Translations under genes and position numbers: made by a program | Assembly: GCF_003385495.1 (NCBI RefSeq) | Contig: NZ_QNUH01000007.1 | Span: 124,001 to 188,000, forward strand | Reading direction: 5' to 3' | Source: Chryseobacterium elymi | GTDB lineage: Bacteria; Bacteroidota; Bacteroidia; Flavobacteriales; Weeksellaceae | DNA length: 64,000 nucleotides | Notes under the pieces: model-generated | The model's input: the letters and a program-made list of their open reading frames with translations, nothing else | Databases searched by the model: none | What the model was told of the DNA's origin: nothing | In this document: positions 18,511-27,186 of the stretch, piece by piece | Layout: each line of letters begins with the position of its first letter | Numbering within the stretch: the first letter of the stretch is position 1

Positions 18511-21126
18511 ATGACTGTTGAAAAAGAAAGATTACAAGATTCTAAATGGAAAAACTGGGGTCCATACGTCAGCAACCGGCAATGGGGAAATGTACGTGAA
18601 GACTACAGCCCGAACGGAAATGCCTGGCATTACGCCAACCATAATAATGCAGAAAGTTATGCCTACCGATGGGGCGAAGAAGGGATCGCTGGAATCTCCG
18701 ATGTAAAGCAGATTTTCTGTTTTGCCTTTTCCTTTTGGAACAAAAAAGATAAAATTGTAAAAGAGCGGTTTTTTGGTTTAAGCAATCCTCAGGGTAACCA
18801 CGGAGAGGATATCAAAGAACTCTTTTATTACTTAGATAATACACCTACCCACAGCTATATGAAAATGGTGTATAAATATCCTATCAATGCCTTTCCGTAT
18901 GATGATCTTGTTGCCGAAAACGGCAGACGAAGCAAAAAGGAACCTGAATACGAGATATTTGATACCGGAATTTTTAATGACGATGAATATTTCGATATTT
19001 TCATTGAATACTGTAAGGCAGACCACAATGATATTCTCGCAAGGGTAACGGTTCACAACAGAAGCCGGCAGGATGCTCCCATCGTTATAGCTCCGACTGC
19101 CTGGTTCCGAAACAACTGGAAATGGGGCTACAATACATATAAAGCCCAGATGAATGCTTCATACGACGGATGTATTGATATTAACCACGACAGCATTTCG
19201 ATTAAAAAGTTCTATTCAAGAAATCTGGCCGCTAAAAGTGCTTTCTGTGAAAATGAAACGAATACTCCCAAATTATACGGAGCACCTTATCCGGGAAATA
19301 CCTATTTTAAGGATGGAATAAATGATCATATTATTTATGGCAGCAACACGGTAAATCCGGAAAAGAGAGGAACCAAAGCATCTTTCATTATTGATGAAAT
19401 GATTGGTGCGGGACAATCCAAAACTTTTGATTTCAGGTTGTGTCCTGATGAAACTGATGAACCTTTCGATAAGTTCGACGAAATTTTCAGTACAAGAACT
19501 GCCGAAGCCGATGAGTTTTACAATGATATCCAGAGTGAAACAACAACTGAAGACGAAAGGAATGTTCAGCGACAGGCTTTTGCGGGACTTCTCTGGAATA
19601 AGCAGTTCTATCATTATAATGTAGGGAAATGGCTGAAAGGGGACCCGAACCATGAGGCTCCCAGAAATTTCAACGAGTATGTAAGAAATACGGAATGGAA
19701 CCATCTTCATAATAAGGATATTATTTCCATGCCTGATAAATGGGAGTATCCATGGTATGCAACCTGGGATCTGGCATTTCACTGCGTTCCTTTTTCTATT
19801 ATTGACGGCGAATTTGCAAAAGGACAGCTTCTGCTTTTAACCAAGGAATGGTATATGCATCCGAATGGGCAGCTTCCTGCTTATGAATGGAACCTGAGCG
19901 ATGTAAATCCACCGGTGCATGCATGGTCCTGCTTCCGTGTTTTCAAAATTGATGAAAAACAAAACGGTAAGCCTGACCTTTTATTTCTTGAAAAAGTTTT
20001 CCAGAAACTTCTCCTGAACTTTACATGGTGGGTGAATAGAAAGGATAAAAACGGTAAGAACATTTTTGGTGGCGGTTTCCTTGGTCTGGATAATATCGGG
20101 GCTTTTGACCGTAATATGGAACTGAAGGATGGGCAACATCTTGAACAGGCTGATGGAACAAGCTGGATGGCCATGTACGCGCTTAATATGATGCGGATTG
20201 CTATGGAACTTGCTCAGTACTACCAAGTATATGAGGATATGGCAATCAAATTTTTTGAACACTATCTGTATATCGCTGAAGCCATGGAAAACCTGGGTGA
20301 CGGCAAGGATGGCTTATGGAATGAGGATGACGGATTTTTCTATGACGTGCTGCAACTCGGTAACGGCGACAGTGTCTCCTTGAAGTTAAGAAGTATTGTA
20401 GGATTGATCCCGATGTTTGCCGTGGAAATTGTAGACCATAAATTACTAGAGAAAATGCCTAATTTCCAGGCAAGAATGGACTGGGTATTAAAAAACAAAC
20501 CTGAACTTACGAAGCTGGTTTCCCATTGGGATGAGGAAGGACAAGGAAGAAAACACCTAATGAGCATTTTGCGTAAGAACAGGCTGACAAAGGTTTTGAA
20601 AAGAATGCTCGATGAGAATGAATTTCTGAGCTCTTACGGGATCCGCGCCATGTCAAAAGTATATGAGGAAAACCCATTTGTATTCTCAGTTCACGGGACG
20701 GAAAATGTAGTGTATTATACGCCTGCAGAAAGCGACAGCCGAATGTTCGGGGGCAATAGTAACTGGAGAGGACCTATCTGGTTTCCAATCAATTTCCTGA
20801 TCGTGGAAAGTTTACAGCGTTTTCATTTTTATTATGGCAACAGCTTAAAAGTAGAATTCCCTACCGGAAGTGGTGAGAAGAAAAACCTGGATGAAGTGGC
20901 ACAGAATATCAGCAAAAGATTATGTTCGCTGTTTTTAAAGGATGAAGACGGGCAGAGACCGTTTAACGGAGGTAATGCCAAGTTTAATTATGATGAACAT
21001 TTTAAAGATTATATTACATTCTTTGAATATTTCCATGGAGATAATGGCCGTGGTGTAGGAGCTTCCCATCAGACAGGATGGACGGCAACGGTAGCCAAGC
21101 TTATGAAACCTAGATTGACAGTATAA
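18511..21126 (+). CDS. GH63-like glucosidase (MGH1-type (alpha/alpha)6 glycoside hydrolase)
   Basis: Large cytoplasmic glycosidase of 871 residues without a signal peptide. The N-terminal half is beta-rich (WGPYVSNRQWGNVREDYS at the start). The C-terminal half carries the (alpha/alpha)6 barrel with motifs typical of the mannosyl-oligosaccharide glucosidase-related group: PWYATWDLAFHCVPF with a candidate acid Asp, LPAYEWNLSDVNPPVHAW, and GNSNWRGPIWFPINFL. These bacterial members act on glucosyl linkages such as glucosylglycerate-type or alpha-glucosides; the substrate here is not determined. It is divergent from the met operon and followed by the hairpin at 21132-21159. Confidence 0.82.
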   Translation: MTVEKERLQDSKWKNWGPYVSNRQWGNVREDYSPNGNAWHYANHNNAESYAYRWGEEGIAGISDVKQIFCFAFSFWNKKDKIVKERFFGLSNPQGNHGEDIKELFYYLDNTPTHSYMKMVYKYPINAFPYDDLVAENGRRSKKEPEYEIFDTGIFNDDEYFDIFIEYCKADHNDILARVTVHNRSRQDAPIVIAPTAWFRNNWKWGYNTYKAQMNASYDGCIDINHDSISIKKFYSRNLAAKSAFCENETNTPKLYGAPYPGNTYFKDGINDHIIYGSNTVNPEKRGTKASFIIDEMIGAGQSKTFDFRLCPDETDEPFDKFDEIFSTRTAEADEFYNDIQSETTTEDERNVQRQAFAGLLWNKQFYHYNVGKWLKGDPNHEAPRNFNEYVRNTEWNHLHNKDIISMPDKWEYPWYATWDLAFHCVPFSIIDGEFAKGQLLLLTKEWYMHPNGQLPAYEWNLSDVNPPVHAWSCFRVFKIDEKQNGKPDLLFLEKVFQKLLLNFTWWVNRKDKNGKNIFGGGFLGLDNIGAFDRNMELKDGQHLEQADGTSWMAMYALNMMRIAMELAQYYQVYEDMAIKFFEHYLYIAEAMENLGDGKDGLWNEDDGFFYDVLQLGNGDSVSLKLRSIVGLIPMFAVEIVDHKLLEKMPNFQARMDWVLKNKPELTKLVSHWDEEGQGRKHLMSILRKNRLTKVLKRMLDENEFLSSYGIRAMSKVYEENPFVFSVHGTENVVYYTPAESDSRMFGGNSNWRGPIWFPINFLIVESLQRFHFYYGNSLKVEFPTGSGEKKNLDEVAQNISKRLCSLFLKDEDGQRPFNGGNAKFNYDEHFKDYITFFEYFHGDNGRGVGASHQTGWTATVAKLMKPRLTV

Positions 21127-21131
21127 AATGC

Positions 21132-21159
21132 AGCTGCCGGCCCAAATGGGTCGGCAGCT
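21132..21159 (+). terminator. Terminator between the GH63-like and osmC-like genes
   Basis: AGCTGCCGGCCC and GGGTCGGCAGCT form a 12-bp stem (one G-U) with a 4-nt AAAT loop, followed by TTATAA. It lies between two convergent genes and probably serves both. The T-tract is weak. Confidence 0.7.
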
Positions 21160-21180
21160 TTATAATCAATTAAAAAATAT

Positions 21181-21600
21181 CTAAACTTTCTCTCCGTTCA
21201 CAAGAACTTCATATCCGATTTCTACATTCGGCTCCAGAGTTTTTGATACGGAACAGTATTTTTCAAAAGACAGCTGGGCTGCTTTTAATGCCTTTTTAGG
21301 ATCTATGTTGCCTTCTAAAAGAAATTTTACTTTGATAGATTTGAATGGTTTTGCATCTTCTACAGGAACCCTTTCTCCTTCTACTTCTGCCTGGAAACCT
21401 GTGATTTCCTGACGTTGTTTTTTGAGGATAGCTACTACATCTATTCCACTGCATCCGGCTACAGCCATGAGTACACTTTCCATAGGGGAAACGCCTTTGG
21501 CTCCCGGTTGTGAAGTATTATCCAAAAGGATTGAATTTCCCTGGGAATTGGTACATTCAAATAAAAAATCGTCGTTTATCCTATTGAGTGTTATTTTCAT
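21181..21600 (-). CDS. OsmC/Ohr family peroxiredoxin-like protein
   Basis: Small cytoplasmic protein of 139 residues of the OsmC family, which reduces organic hydroperoxides with two cysteines. The peroxidatic Cys is in MAVAGCSGIDVVAIL (near 50) and the second Cys in FEKYCSVSKTL (near 115). The opening with GVSPMESVLM is family-typical. It is a YhfA-like shorter form rather than Ohr. It is the last gene on this strand before the convergent terminator and lies 74 bases after the PRODH-like gene. Confidence 0.88.
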   Translation of the reverse strand: MKITLNRINDDFLFECTNSQGNSILLDNTSQPGAKGVSPMESVLMAVAGCSGIDVVAILKKQRQEITGFQAEVEGERVPVEDAKPFKSIKVKFLLEGNIDPKKALKAAQLSFEKYCSVSKTLEPNVEIGYEVLVNGEKV

Positions 21601-21674
21601 TGTACGGATTTATATTTCAGTATTTTTCAATATGCTTATTCAAATATAAAAAACTTTATGCATTAAATCCTAGG

Positions 21675-22619
21675 TTAAGACATGATATCAACTATAGCCT
21701 GAAAAAGATTATCCGGATTTTCTGCAATTCGGTTACACATATACAAATACCATTCATCACCATACACAATATATTGTCTGCATGGGTAACCTTCTCTATG
21801 GATTTCATCCAATAGGCCTTCCTGTATTCCCAATAACATTTCAAATTCATACTTAGATTTTGGAACGTCATATTTTCCAATGAGTTCTTTAACTCTATTT
21901 TGAATTTTATTATGATGGGTAGCAATAGAACATTTTCTATTTTTAAGGAAAAGAGTTTCAATATATTTAATGTATAGATCATCTAAGTGTTCTCCTCTCT
22001 CTACAGCATGTCCGGGAGGAACAGCAAAAGCACCTTTTACAATTCTTATTTTCCCTTGTGTTTCATTTAATATTCGTTCAAGGTCTTTTGGAGTACGGTT
22101 TAAATAAGCCTGAAGAGTAATTCCCACATTTGAAAAATCAGGAGATATTTTACAAAAGGTGTTAATAATATCATCTGTTCTTTCCACTCCTTCTGCGCTA
22201 ATCACCACTTCAATATCCTTTTTGTGAGCTGATTCTGCTAGTGATACCAAATTACTATAAGCCAGATCCTTATCAATGGCAAGCCCAATATGTGATAAAT
22301 CCAAAGAAATGATAGAATCAATGTTCTCTTCTTTCACTTTGTTGATCAAGTTAAGGAAATGTTGAGTTACCGATTCTGACTCTTCCACTGAACGGGTGCT
22401 TTCTCCCATAAACTCTAGTGAAGTAGGAAGCCCTTTCTCGTTAATTCTTTTAGCAGTTGCTATAGCTTCTTCTATCTTCTCACCTCCGATGTATCTTTTA
22501 GCTGCTTTCAACAGCAATTTAAAGAGCTCAGGACTGTTAAGAATATAGTCTTTTGCACCCTCATTTAATGCTGCTATTTTTAACAGCGCACCTGCTCTTT
22601 CTCTCGGCTTTAGTTCCAT
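21675..22619 (-). CDS. Proline dehydrogenase-like FAD enzyme with altered substrate arginine
   Basis: A (beta/alpha)8 flavoenzyme of 314 residues of the PRODH family in its short, monofunctional form. Landmarks are SLDLSHIGL, VISAEGVERTDDI, the FAD loop IRIVKGAFAVPPG, IATHHNKI, YEFEMLLGIQEG and the C-terminal YGDEWYLYMCNRIAENP. Known PRODHs have Arg-Arg in that last motif to hold the proline carboxylate; here the first is Asn. Oxidation of proline to pyrroline-5-carboxylate is the family reaction, but the substrate may differ. It lies 28 bases after the DUF58 gene and may belong to that operon. Confidence 0.8.
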   Translation of the reverse strand: MELKPRERAGALLKIAALNEGAKDYILNSPELFKLLLKAAKRYIGGEKIEEAIATAKRINEKGLPTSLEFMGESTRSVEESESVTQHFLNLINKVKEENIDSIISLDLSHIGLAIDKDLAYSNLVSLAESAHKKDIEVVISAEGVERTDDIINTFCKISPDFSNVGITLQAYLNRTPKDLERILNETQGKIRIVKGAFAVPPGHAVERGEHLDDLYIKYIETLFLKNRKCSIATHHNKIQNRVKELIGKYDVPKSKYEFEMLLGIQEGLLDEIHREGYPCRQYIVYGDEWYLYMCNRIAENPDNLFQAIVDIMS

Positions 22620-22647
22620 TATTTTTTTATTTGTCTTTAAACTGTTT

Positions 22648-23970
22648 TTATAAAATTCCTCTCGCTTTTATCTCAAGATATTTATTGATAACGTCAATAT
22701 TTAAATTTTCAGGAAGAGTATATACAGTGTAGATCCCATATTTCCGAAGTTCCTGAATGATCAGCTTCTTTTCAAACTCAAATTTTTCAGCGATAATCTC
22801 ATCATAGATTTCCTGCATACTTTCAGGATTTTTATGGATAAGAGTATGCAGCTCTGAATTTTTAAAAAACACGACAACCAGCAGATGGTTTTTGGCAATA
22901 CCACGGAGGTATTTCAGTTGCCGGTTTAATCCGTCAAGGGTTTCAAAATTGGTAAAAAGCAACACAAGGCTTCTCTGGTTCAGAGAATATTTTACATCCT
23001 GGTACAGACGGTTAAAATCACTTTCAAAAAAATCAGTTTTAATATTGTACAGTGCTTCCGAGATCTTTTTCAGCTGTCCGGATTTGTTTTCAGCCGCGAT
23101 TTTATTTTCGGTCTTTTTTGAGAAGGTCATCATTCCTGCACGGTCACCTTTCTTCAGGATAATATGGGAAAGAGCCATAGCTGCATTGATGGAGTAATCA
23201 AGCAGACTCAATCCATTGAAAGGCATTTTCATCGTTCTTCCTTTATCAATCAGGATAAAGATACGCTGTGATTTTTCATCCTGAAACTGATTAACCATCA
23301 ACCGGTTCGTTTTAGAGGTGGCTTTCCAGTTGATTGTTCTGATATCATCGCCGGGAACATATTCTTTGATCTGCTCAAATTCCATGGTATGTCCCAGTTT
23401 TCTGATCTTTTTGATCCCTCCCAGCATAAATTCGCTCTGCAGCGCCATCAGCTCATATTTTCTGAGATGAACAAAAGACGGGTAGGCGGGCAGCATCGCA
23501 TCTTTCTGGAAATTAAACCTTCTGGCCACAAAGCCTAATGGTGAAGTGGCATATATATTCAGGCTTCCAAAGCTGTACTCTCCTCTTTCTTTTGGCTCCA
23601 GGCTGTACTGGAAGTAGGTATTTCTGCCCGATTCAATACTTTTTGTAATCAGAAAGTCTCTTTTCTGGAACTGGAACGGAATTTCATCAATGATTTTCGT
23701 ACTGATCTTAAAACCGTAATTATTTTTAATATCGATTTTTACAAAATTTTCATCCCCATTGGACAGTTTTTCCGGCAATATTCTTTGGGCAAGCACGGCA
23801 TTCTTTTGATTAAACAGTAAAAGATAATCTACCATTACCGCAAAAAAGCATAACAGCAATAAAATATGGGCCGCCAACATCAGAACCGGAAAGAAAAATG
23901 TGAGAACATACAGTATCCCCACTCCGATGAGCGAAAAGAAAAATCGTGTATTGATGTATAGGTTTTTCAT
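22648..23970 (-). CDS. DUF58 domain protein (MoxR partner)
   Basis: A protein of 440 residues with two N-terminal membrane helices (about 8-28 and 30-52), a beta-rich linker and a vWA-like DUF58 domain. The signature is YVPGDDIRTINWKATSK (near 205-221), followed by the strand ILIDKGRTM where a MIDAS-like site would begin. DUF58 proteins normally stand next to MoxR AAA ATPases, as here. Their proposed role is chaperone-like assembly or metal insertion at the envelope. The 99-base gap to the MoxR gene is filled by an inverted repeat. Confidence 0.9.
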   Translation of the reverse strand: MKNLYINTRFFFSLIGVGILYVLTFFFPVLMLAAHILLLLCFFAVMVDYLLLFNQKNAVLAQRILPEKLSNGDENFVKIDIKNNYGFKISTKIIDEIPFQFQKRDFLITKSIESGRNTYFQYSLEPKERGEYSFGSLNIYATSPLGFVARRFNFQKDAMLPAYPSFVHLRKYELMALQSEFMLGGIKKIRKLGHTMEFEQIKEYVPGDDIRTINWKATSKTNRLMVNQFQDEKSQRIFILIDKGRTMKMPFNGLSLLDYSINAAMALSHIILKKGDRAGMMTFSKKTENKIAAENKSGQLKKISEALYNIKTDFFESDFNRLYQDVKYSLNQRSLVLLFTNFETLDGLNRQLKYLRGIAKNHLLVVVFFKNSELHTLIHKNPESMQEIYDEIIAEKFEFEKKLIIQELRKYGIYTVYTLPENLNIDVINKYLEIKARGIL

Positions 23971-23976
23971 TTTTTC

Positions 23977-24064
23977 AGGGATTAGGGTTTAGGATTTAGA
24001 GACTAGAGGCTAAATTGCGATGAAACAAATATGTTCATCCCCTAATCTCTAAATCCTAATTCCT
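23977..24064. repeat. MITE-like inverted repeat with telomere-like arms
   Basis: Positions 23984-24009 and 24039-24064 are inverted repeats matching at 22 of 26 bases (AGGnnTTAGGATTTAGAGA core), with a 29-nt spacer. The outer left part reads AGGGATTAGGG, the same unit as the arms around the four-helix ORF at 39585-39970. It fills the gap between the MoxR and DUF58 genes. Confidence 0.7.
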
Positions 24065-24069
24065 ACGAT

Positions 24070-25101
24070 CTACCTCGGAATCTCTATTCCCTCTAAGATC
24101 TGGCGTATAATTTCATCTGCTGTAAGGCCTTCCATCTCTCTTTCCGGAGAAACGATCACTCTGTGTCTTAATACCGCGTAGCTTGCCTCCTTGATATCTT
24201 CAGGGGTCACAAAGTCTCTTCCCCTAAGCGCTGCGAAAGATTTGGAAGCTGTAAGCAGGGCTAATGAAGCTCTTGGAGAAGCACCCAGATATAAAAACTG
24301 GTTCTCTCTTGTATTGACTATAATTTTAGCAATATATTCCATAAGCTGAGATTCTACGATGATCTCTTTTACCAAATGCTGATAGCTTTTCAGCTGTTCG
24401 GCAGTAATGACACGGTTGACGCCCTCAGTTTTATCTTCTTTTTTGCTTTCGTGCTGGTTTCTGATGATGGCGATTTCCTGTTCAAGATTCGGATATCCTA
24501 CATTGATTTTGAAGAGAAAACGGTCCAGCTGCGCTTCAGGAAGCCTGTAAGTTCCTTCGTGCTCTATCGGATTTTGGGTAGCTACTACCAGGAATGGCTC
24601 ATCCATGATGTAGCGGATTCCGTCCATGGTGATCTGTCTTTCTTCCATTACCTCAAACAATGCTGCCTGGGTTTTTGCAGGAGATCTGTTGATCTCATCA
24701 ATTAATATGAAGCTGGAAAAGATAGGCCCTTTTTTAAATTCAAACTCAGAGTTTTTTACACTGAAAACAGAGGTTCCCAGAATATCGGAAGGCATAAGAT
24801 CCGGTGTAAACTGGATCCTGCTGAAGCCTGCATCAATAGTTTTTGCCAGAAGCTTGGCTGTAATGGTTTTCGCCACCCCGGGAACACCTTCAATCAACAC
24901 ATGCCCGTTTGATAAAAGGGCTGCAATAAGATGCTCGACCATGCTTTCCTGCCCAACAATAACCTTGGCTATTTCGGATTTTACTTTATCTAAACTGGCA
25001 CGCAACTCAATCATATCAATTCTCGATTGAAACTGTTCCTCGTTTTTATTTAAATTGATAGAACTTTGATTCTCTACATTCTGATTTTCAAGGTTTTCCA
25101 T
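24070..25101 (-). CDS. MoxR-family AAA+ ATPase
   Basis: Cytoplasmic AAA ATPase of 343 residues. Walker A is GVPGVAKT (near 75-82), Walker B with sensor context is LIDEINRSPAKTQAALFEVMEE shortened here to its DEIN core, and the sensor 1 region is VVATQNPIEHEGTYRLPEAQ. The C-terminal lid has GASPRASLALL and the HRV/VSPE element. The N-terminal 25 residues are Asn/Gln-rich and probably disordered. MoxR enzymes act as chaperones together with DUF58/vWA proteins, which are encoded next to it. Confidence 0.93.
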   Translation of the reverse strand: MENLENQNVENQSSINLNKNEEQFQSRIDMIELRASLDKVKSEIAKVIVGQESMVEHLIAALLSNGHVLIEGVPGVAKTITAKLLAKTIDAGFSRIQFTPDLMPSDILGTSVFSVKNSEFEFKKGPIFSSFILIDEINRSPAKTQAALFEVMEERQITMDGIRYIMDEPFLVVATQNPIEHEGTYRLPEAQLDRFLFKINVGYPNLEQEIAIIRNQHESKKEDKTEGVNRVITAEQLKSYQHLVKEIIVESQLMEYIAKIIVNTRENQFLYLGASPRASLALLTASKSFAALRGRDFVTPEDIKEASYAVLRHRVIVSPEREMEGLTADEIIRQILEGIEIPR

Positions 25102-25109
25102 AAGTATTT

Positions 25110-25213
25110 TTTTTCAACAACAATGTAACGACTTAACAGTCAGTAGTTTTATCGTCAGCCAATATTTCTGCTCATCCTCTATTGGTACATTGTTACATTA
25201 CTAGATTGCTATA
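25110..25213. repeat. AT-rich repeat in the MoxR operon
   Basis: The 112-base gap between the DUF4350 and MoxR genes holds AACAATGTAACGACTTAAC and, further on, ATTGGTACATTGTTACATT and AGATTGCTATATT. Part of it is inverted (AATGTAAC near 25122 against GTTACATT near 25190). It shares its units with 15600-15681. Confidence 0.5.
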
Positions 25214-26371
25214 TTATTTGAGTATTTCGTCAAGAAGTTTATTCATTCTCTCAAGGTCTTCTTTCATGACACCGGCATAAGGATCCTGTCCTTTTCTCAT
25301 CAAAGCTATGGCTTCATCTATCATTTCTATTGGTTTTCCCGTTTTTAAATGAAGCTTCTTAGCAAATTCTGCATCCAGATTCTGAGTATCTATAAGCAGG
25401 TCCATTCTTATCTTATTCAGAAAATACTGGGCTTTTTTGGCCATCATATCATGAAAATTTCCTTCCTGAAGATAAAGATTTCCAATGCTTTTTACAAAAT
25501 CCACCGAAGTATTTCTCAACGGTTCCAAAACAGGAACTATCCGCTGTTTTCTTTTCGCATCAAAGAAAATGAACAGTACAAGCCCGCCTAAAAACACCCA
25601 CCAGGCATACTTCAATGCGGGATTGGACAGAACAAACCTCATGAAGAAACGTGAAACTTTGGTGTCATTTTCCACAAACCAGATGGTTTCCCTATCCTGA
25701 AGATACGAAAAAACATCCTGTGTATATTTCAAACTCCCAGGTTTTAAAAGATAATAATTGGTAAGGAAAAGGGGTTCACAGTGTACATAGATCGTTCCTT
25801 TTCCAAACTTGGTTTTAATAAAATTTGCCTGGTCAGAATTATTTTTTTCCACCGTCCTTCCCAGTACTTCCACTTTAGGTTTAATGTATGAGAATCCTCT
25901 GCCTGAGGGAAATTTATCCAGTTTAATAAAATCGTTCTGGTATTCTTTATCCGTAAGTTTCAGTACATTTTCCTCTTCAAAAGAAATATCTGAGCTATGG
26001 TAGCCAATACTGTCTGCAATATCTTTAGAAACCCTGCTCACCAGAATCATCGCATCTGAACCGTTTGATACCTGGTCCAGAATTTTTTTCCAGGATTCTT
26101 TATCCAGATTTTTTTCTATAACGAGGATATTATGTGGGCTTTTTTTTCTCTGTCCATAATAGTCGTAAGGGGTTTCTTCTGTTTTTTTCAGATTATTTTT
26201 AAAAAGATCTTTGGCTTCATTATTAAAAACAAACAGACCAAACGGTGACTTTTCGTTGATATTAAAATTTTTACGCCAGTCTGTAGTTTCTTTTTTATTG
26301 ACTTCAAGCAACGCCAGAATAAGCATCACAACGATGAATATCACAGCATATATTTTGAAGGTTTTTTTCAT
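25214..26371 (-). CDS. DUF4350 domain membrane protein
   Basis: A protein of 385 residues with one N-terminal helix (about 5-22), a DUF4350 extracytoplasmic region with a GATase/ThuA-like layout (GLFVFNNEAKDLFKNN, SDAMILVSRVSKDIADSI, FGKGTIYVHCEPLFLTNYYL), and a second membrane helix near 253-270 followed by a cytoplasmic C-terminal tail. The family is a regular part of MoxR/DUF58 operons in Bacteroidota; its molecular role is unknown. It starts 15 bases after the DUF4129 gene. Confidence 0.85.
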   Translation of the reverse strand: MKKTFKIYAVIFIVVMLILALLEVNKKETTDWRKNFNINEKSPFGLFVFNNEAKDLFKNNLKKTEETPYDYYGQRKKSPHNILVIEKNLDKESWKKILDQVSNGSDAMILVSRVSKDIADSIGYHSSDISFEEENVLKLTDKEYQNDFIKLDKFPSGRGFSYIKPKVEVLGRTVEKNNSDQANFIKTKFGKGTIYVHCEPLFLTNYYLLKPGSLKYTQDVFSYLQDRETIWFVENDTKVSRFFMRFVLSNPALKYAWWVFLGGLVLFIFFDAKRKQRIVPVLEPLRNTSVDFVKSIGNLYLQEGNFHDMMAKKAQYFLNKIRMDLLIDTQNLDAEFAKKLHLKTGKPIEMIDEAIALMRKGQDPYAGVMKEDLERMNKLLDEILK

Positions 26372-26385
26372 GGTTAATTGTTTAA

Positions 26386-27186
26386 TTACGGCTTAAATGC
26401 CAGGTATTGGTCTTTAAATTTCAGGTAATTCTGTTCATCAATGGTGAATTCTCCGTACCAAACATAATCGAAAATATAGGACAGCCCGGAAAATTCATTT
26501 TTCAGATGTTCTGCTTTAAGTTCCAACACATAATCCTTATTCGTCTTTTCAGGATTCCAATTGATCTGCTTTTTATCACTCAGTTTTTTCAGAACAAACA
26601 GAAACTGGTAACGGACCGCAGAACGGTAATCGCCTTGTCGCTCAAATTTTGCAATGCTTTCCGGAAAATTGATCTCGTGGATATTTTCATGAAGCTCTTC
26701 TGCATTGATATCCACTTTTTTATTTTTCTTGCCGAAGAAAAGATTTCCATCTTTCCCCATTAGATATTTAATAATAAAATAAAGAAGAAATCCTACCAGA
26801 ATAATTGCAAAGAGACGAATAAGAATAGTGGTTATTTTTGCAGAATTGGTAAAGACGGCTTCTCCAAAAATACTTTGCAATATCTTATCTATTTTCCTCA
26901 TCAGTTTCCGGAAAAAAGATTCTTTCGGCTTCGAAACTGAATAATCAAATTCATTTCCTTTATATCTTGACTGAATATTCTCTTTAAACTTCTTTGGGTA
27001 AATCTGACTTTCTGAAACCGGTTTTCTGATCAGTACAGAATCTGCCCGGAGCATATTTCTGTAATGTCCCGTCGTTCCCAGAGAATCTACAATATAGTCT
27101 TCTACCGTTGCAGGCACATCGTTGCCCTGTGCATGAACAGGACCAATGGAGAAAAAAAACAGCAGAAAAAAAAGAAGTTTATTCAT
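26386..27186 (-). CDS. DUF4129 domain membrane protein
   Basis: A protein of 266 residues with a signal peptide (cleavage near HAQ, residue 20), a short periplasmic region, a membrane helix near 120-143 and a cytoplasmic helical DUF4129 domain (DYRSAVRYQFLFVLKKLSD, DYVLELKAEHLKNEF, DYVWYGEFTIDEQNYLKF). DUF4129 is often fused to transglutaminase-like proteins and is encoded with MoxR. Its start overlaps the stop of the upstream membrane protein gene by 8 bases, which points to coupled translation. Confidence 0.85.
   Translation of the reverse strand: MNKLLFFLLFFFSIGPVHAQGNDVPATVEDYIVDSLGTTGHYRNMLRADSVLIRKPVSESQIYPKKFKENIQSRYKGNEFDYSVSKPKESFFRKLMRKIDKILQSIFGEAVFTNSAKITTILIRLFAIILVGFLLYFIIKYLMGKDGNLFFGKKNKKVDINAEELHENIHEINFPESIAKFERQGDYRSAVRYQFLFVLKKLSDKKQINWNPEKTNKDYVLELKAEHLKNEFSGLSYIFDYVWYGEFTIDEQNYLKFKDQYLAFKP

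Noticed and set aside
19273-19782. Minus-strand open frame of 169 codons inside the GH63-like gene
   Set aside because: It is fully antisense to conserved barrel-coding sequence and its product has no domain.
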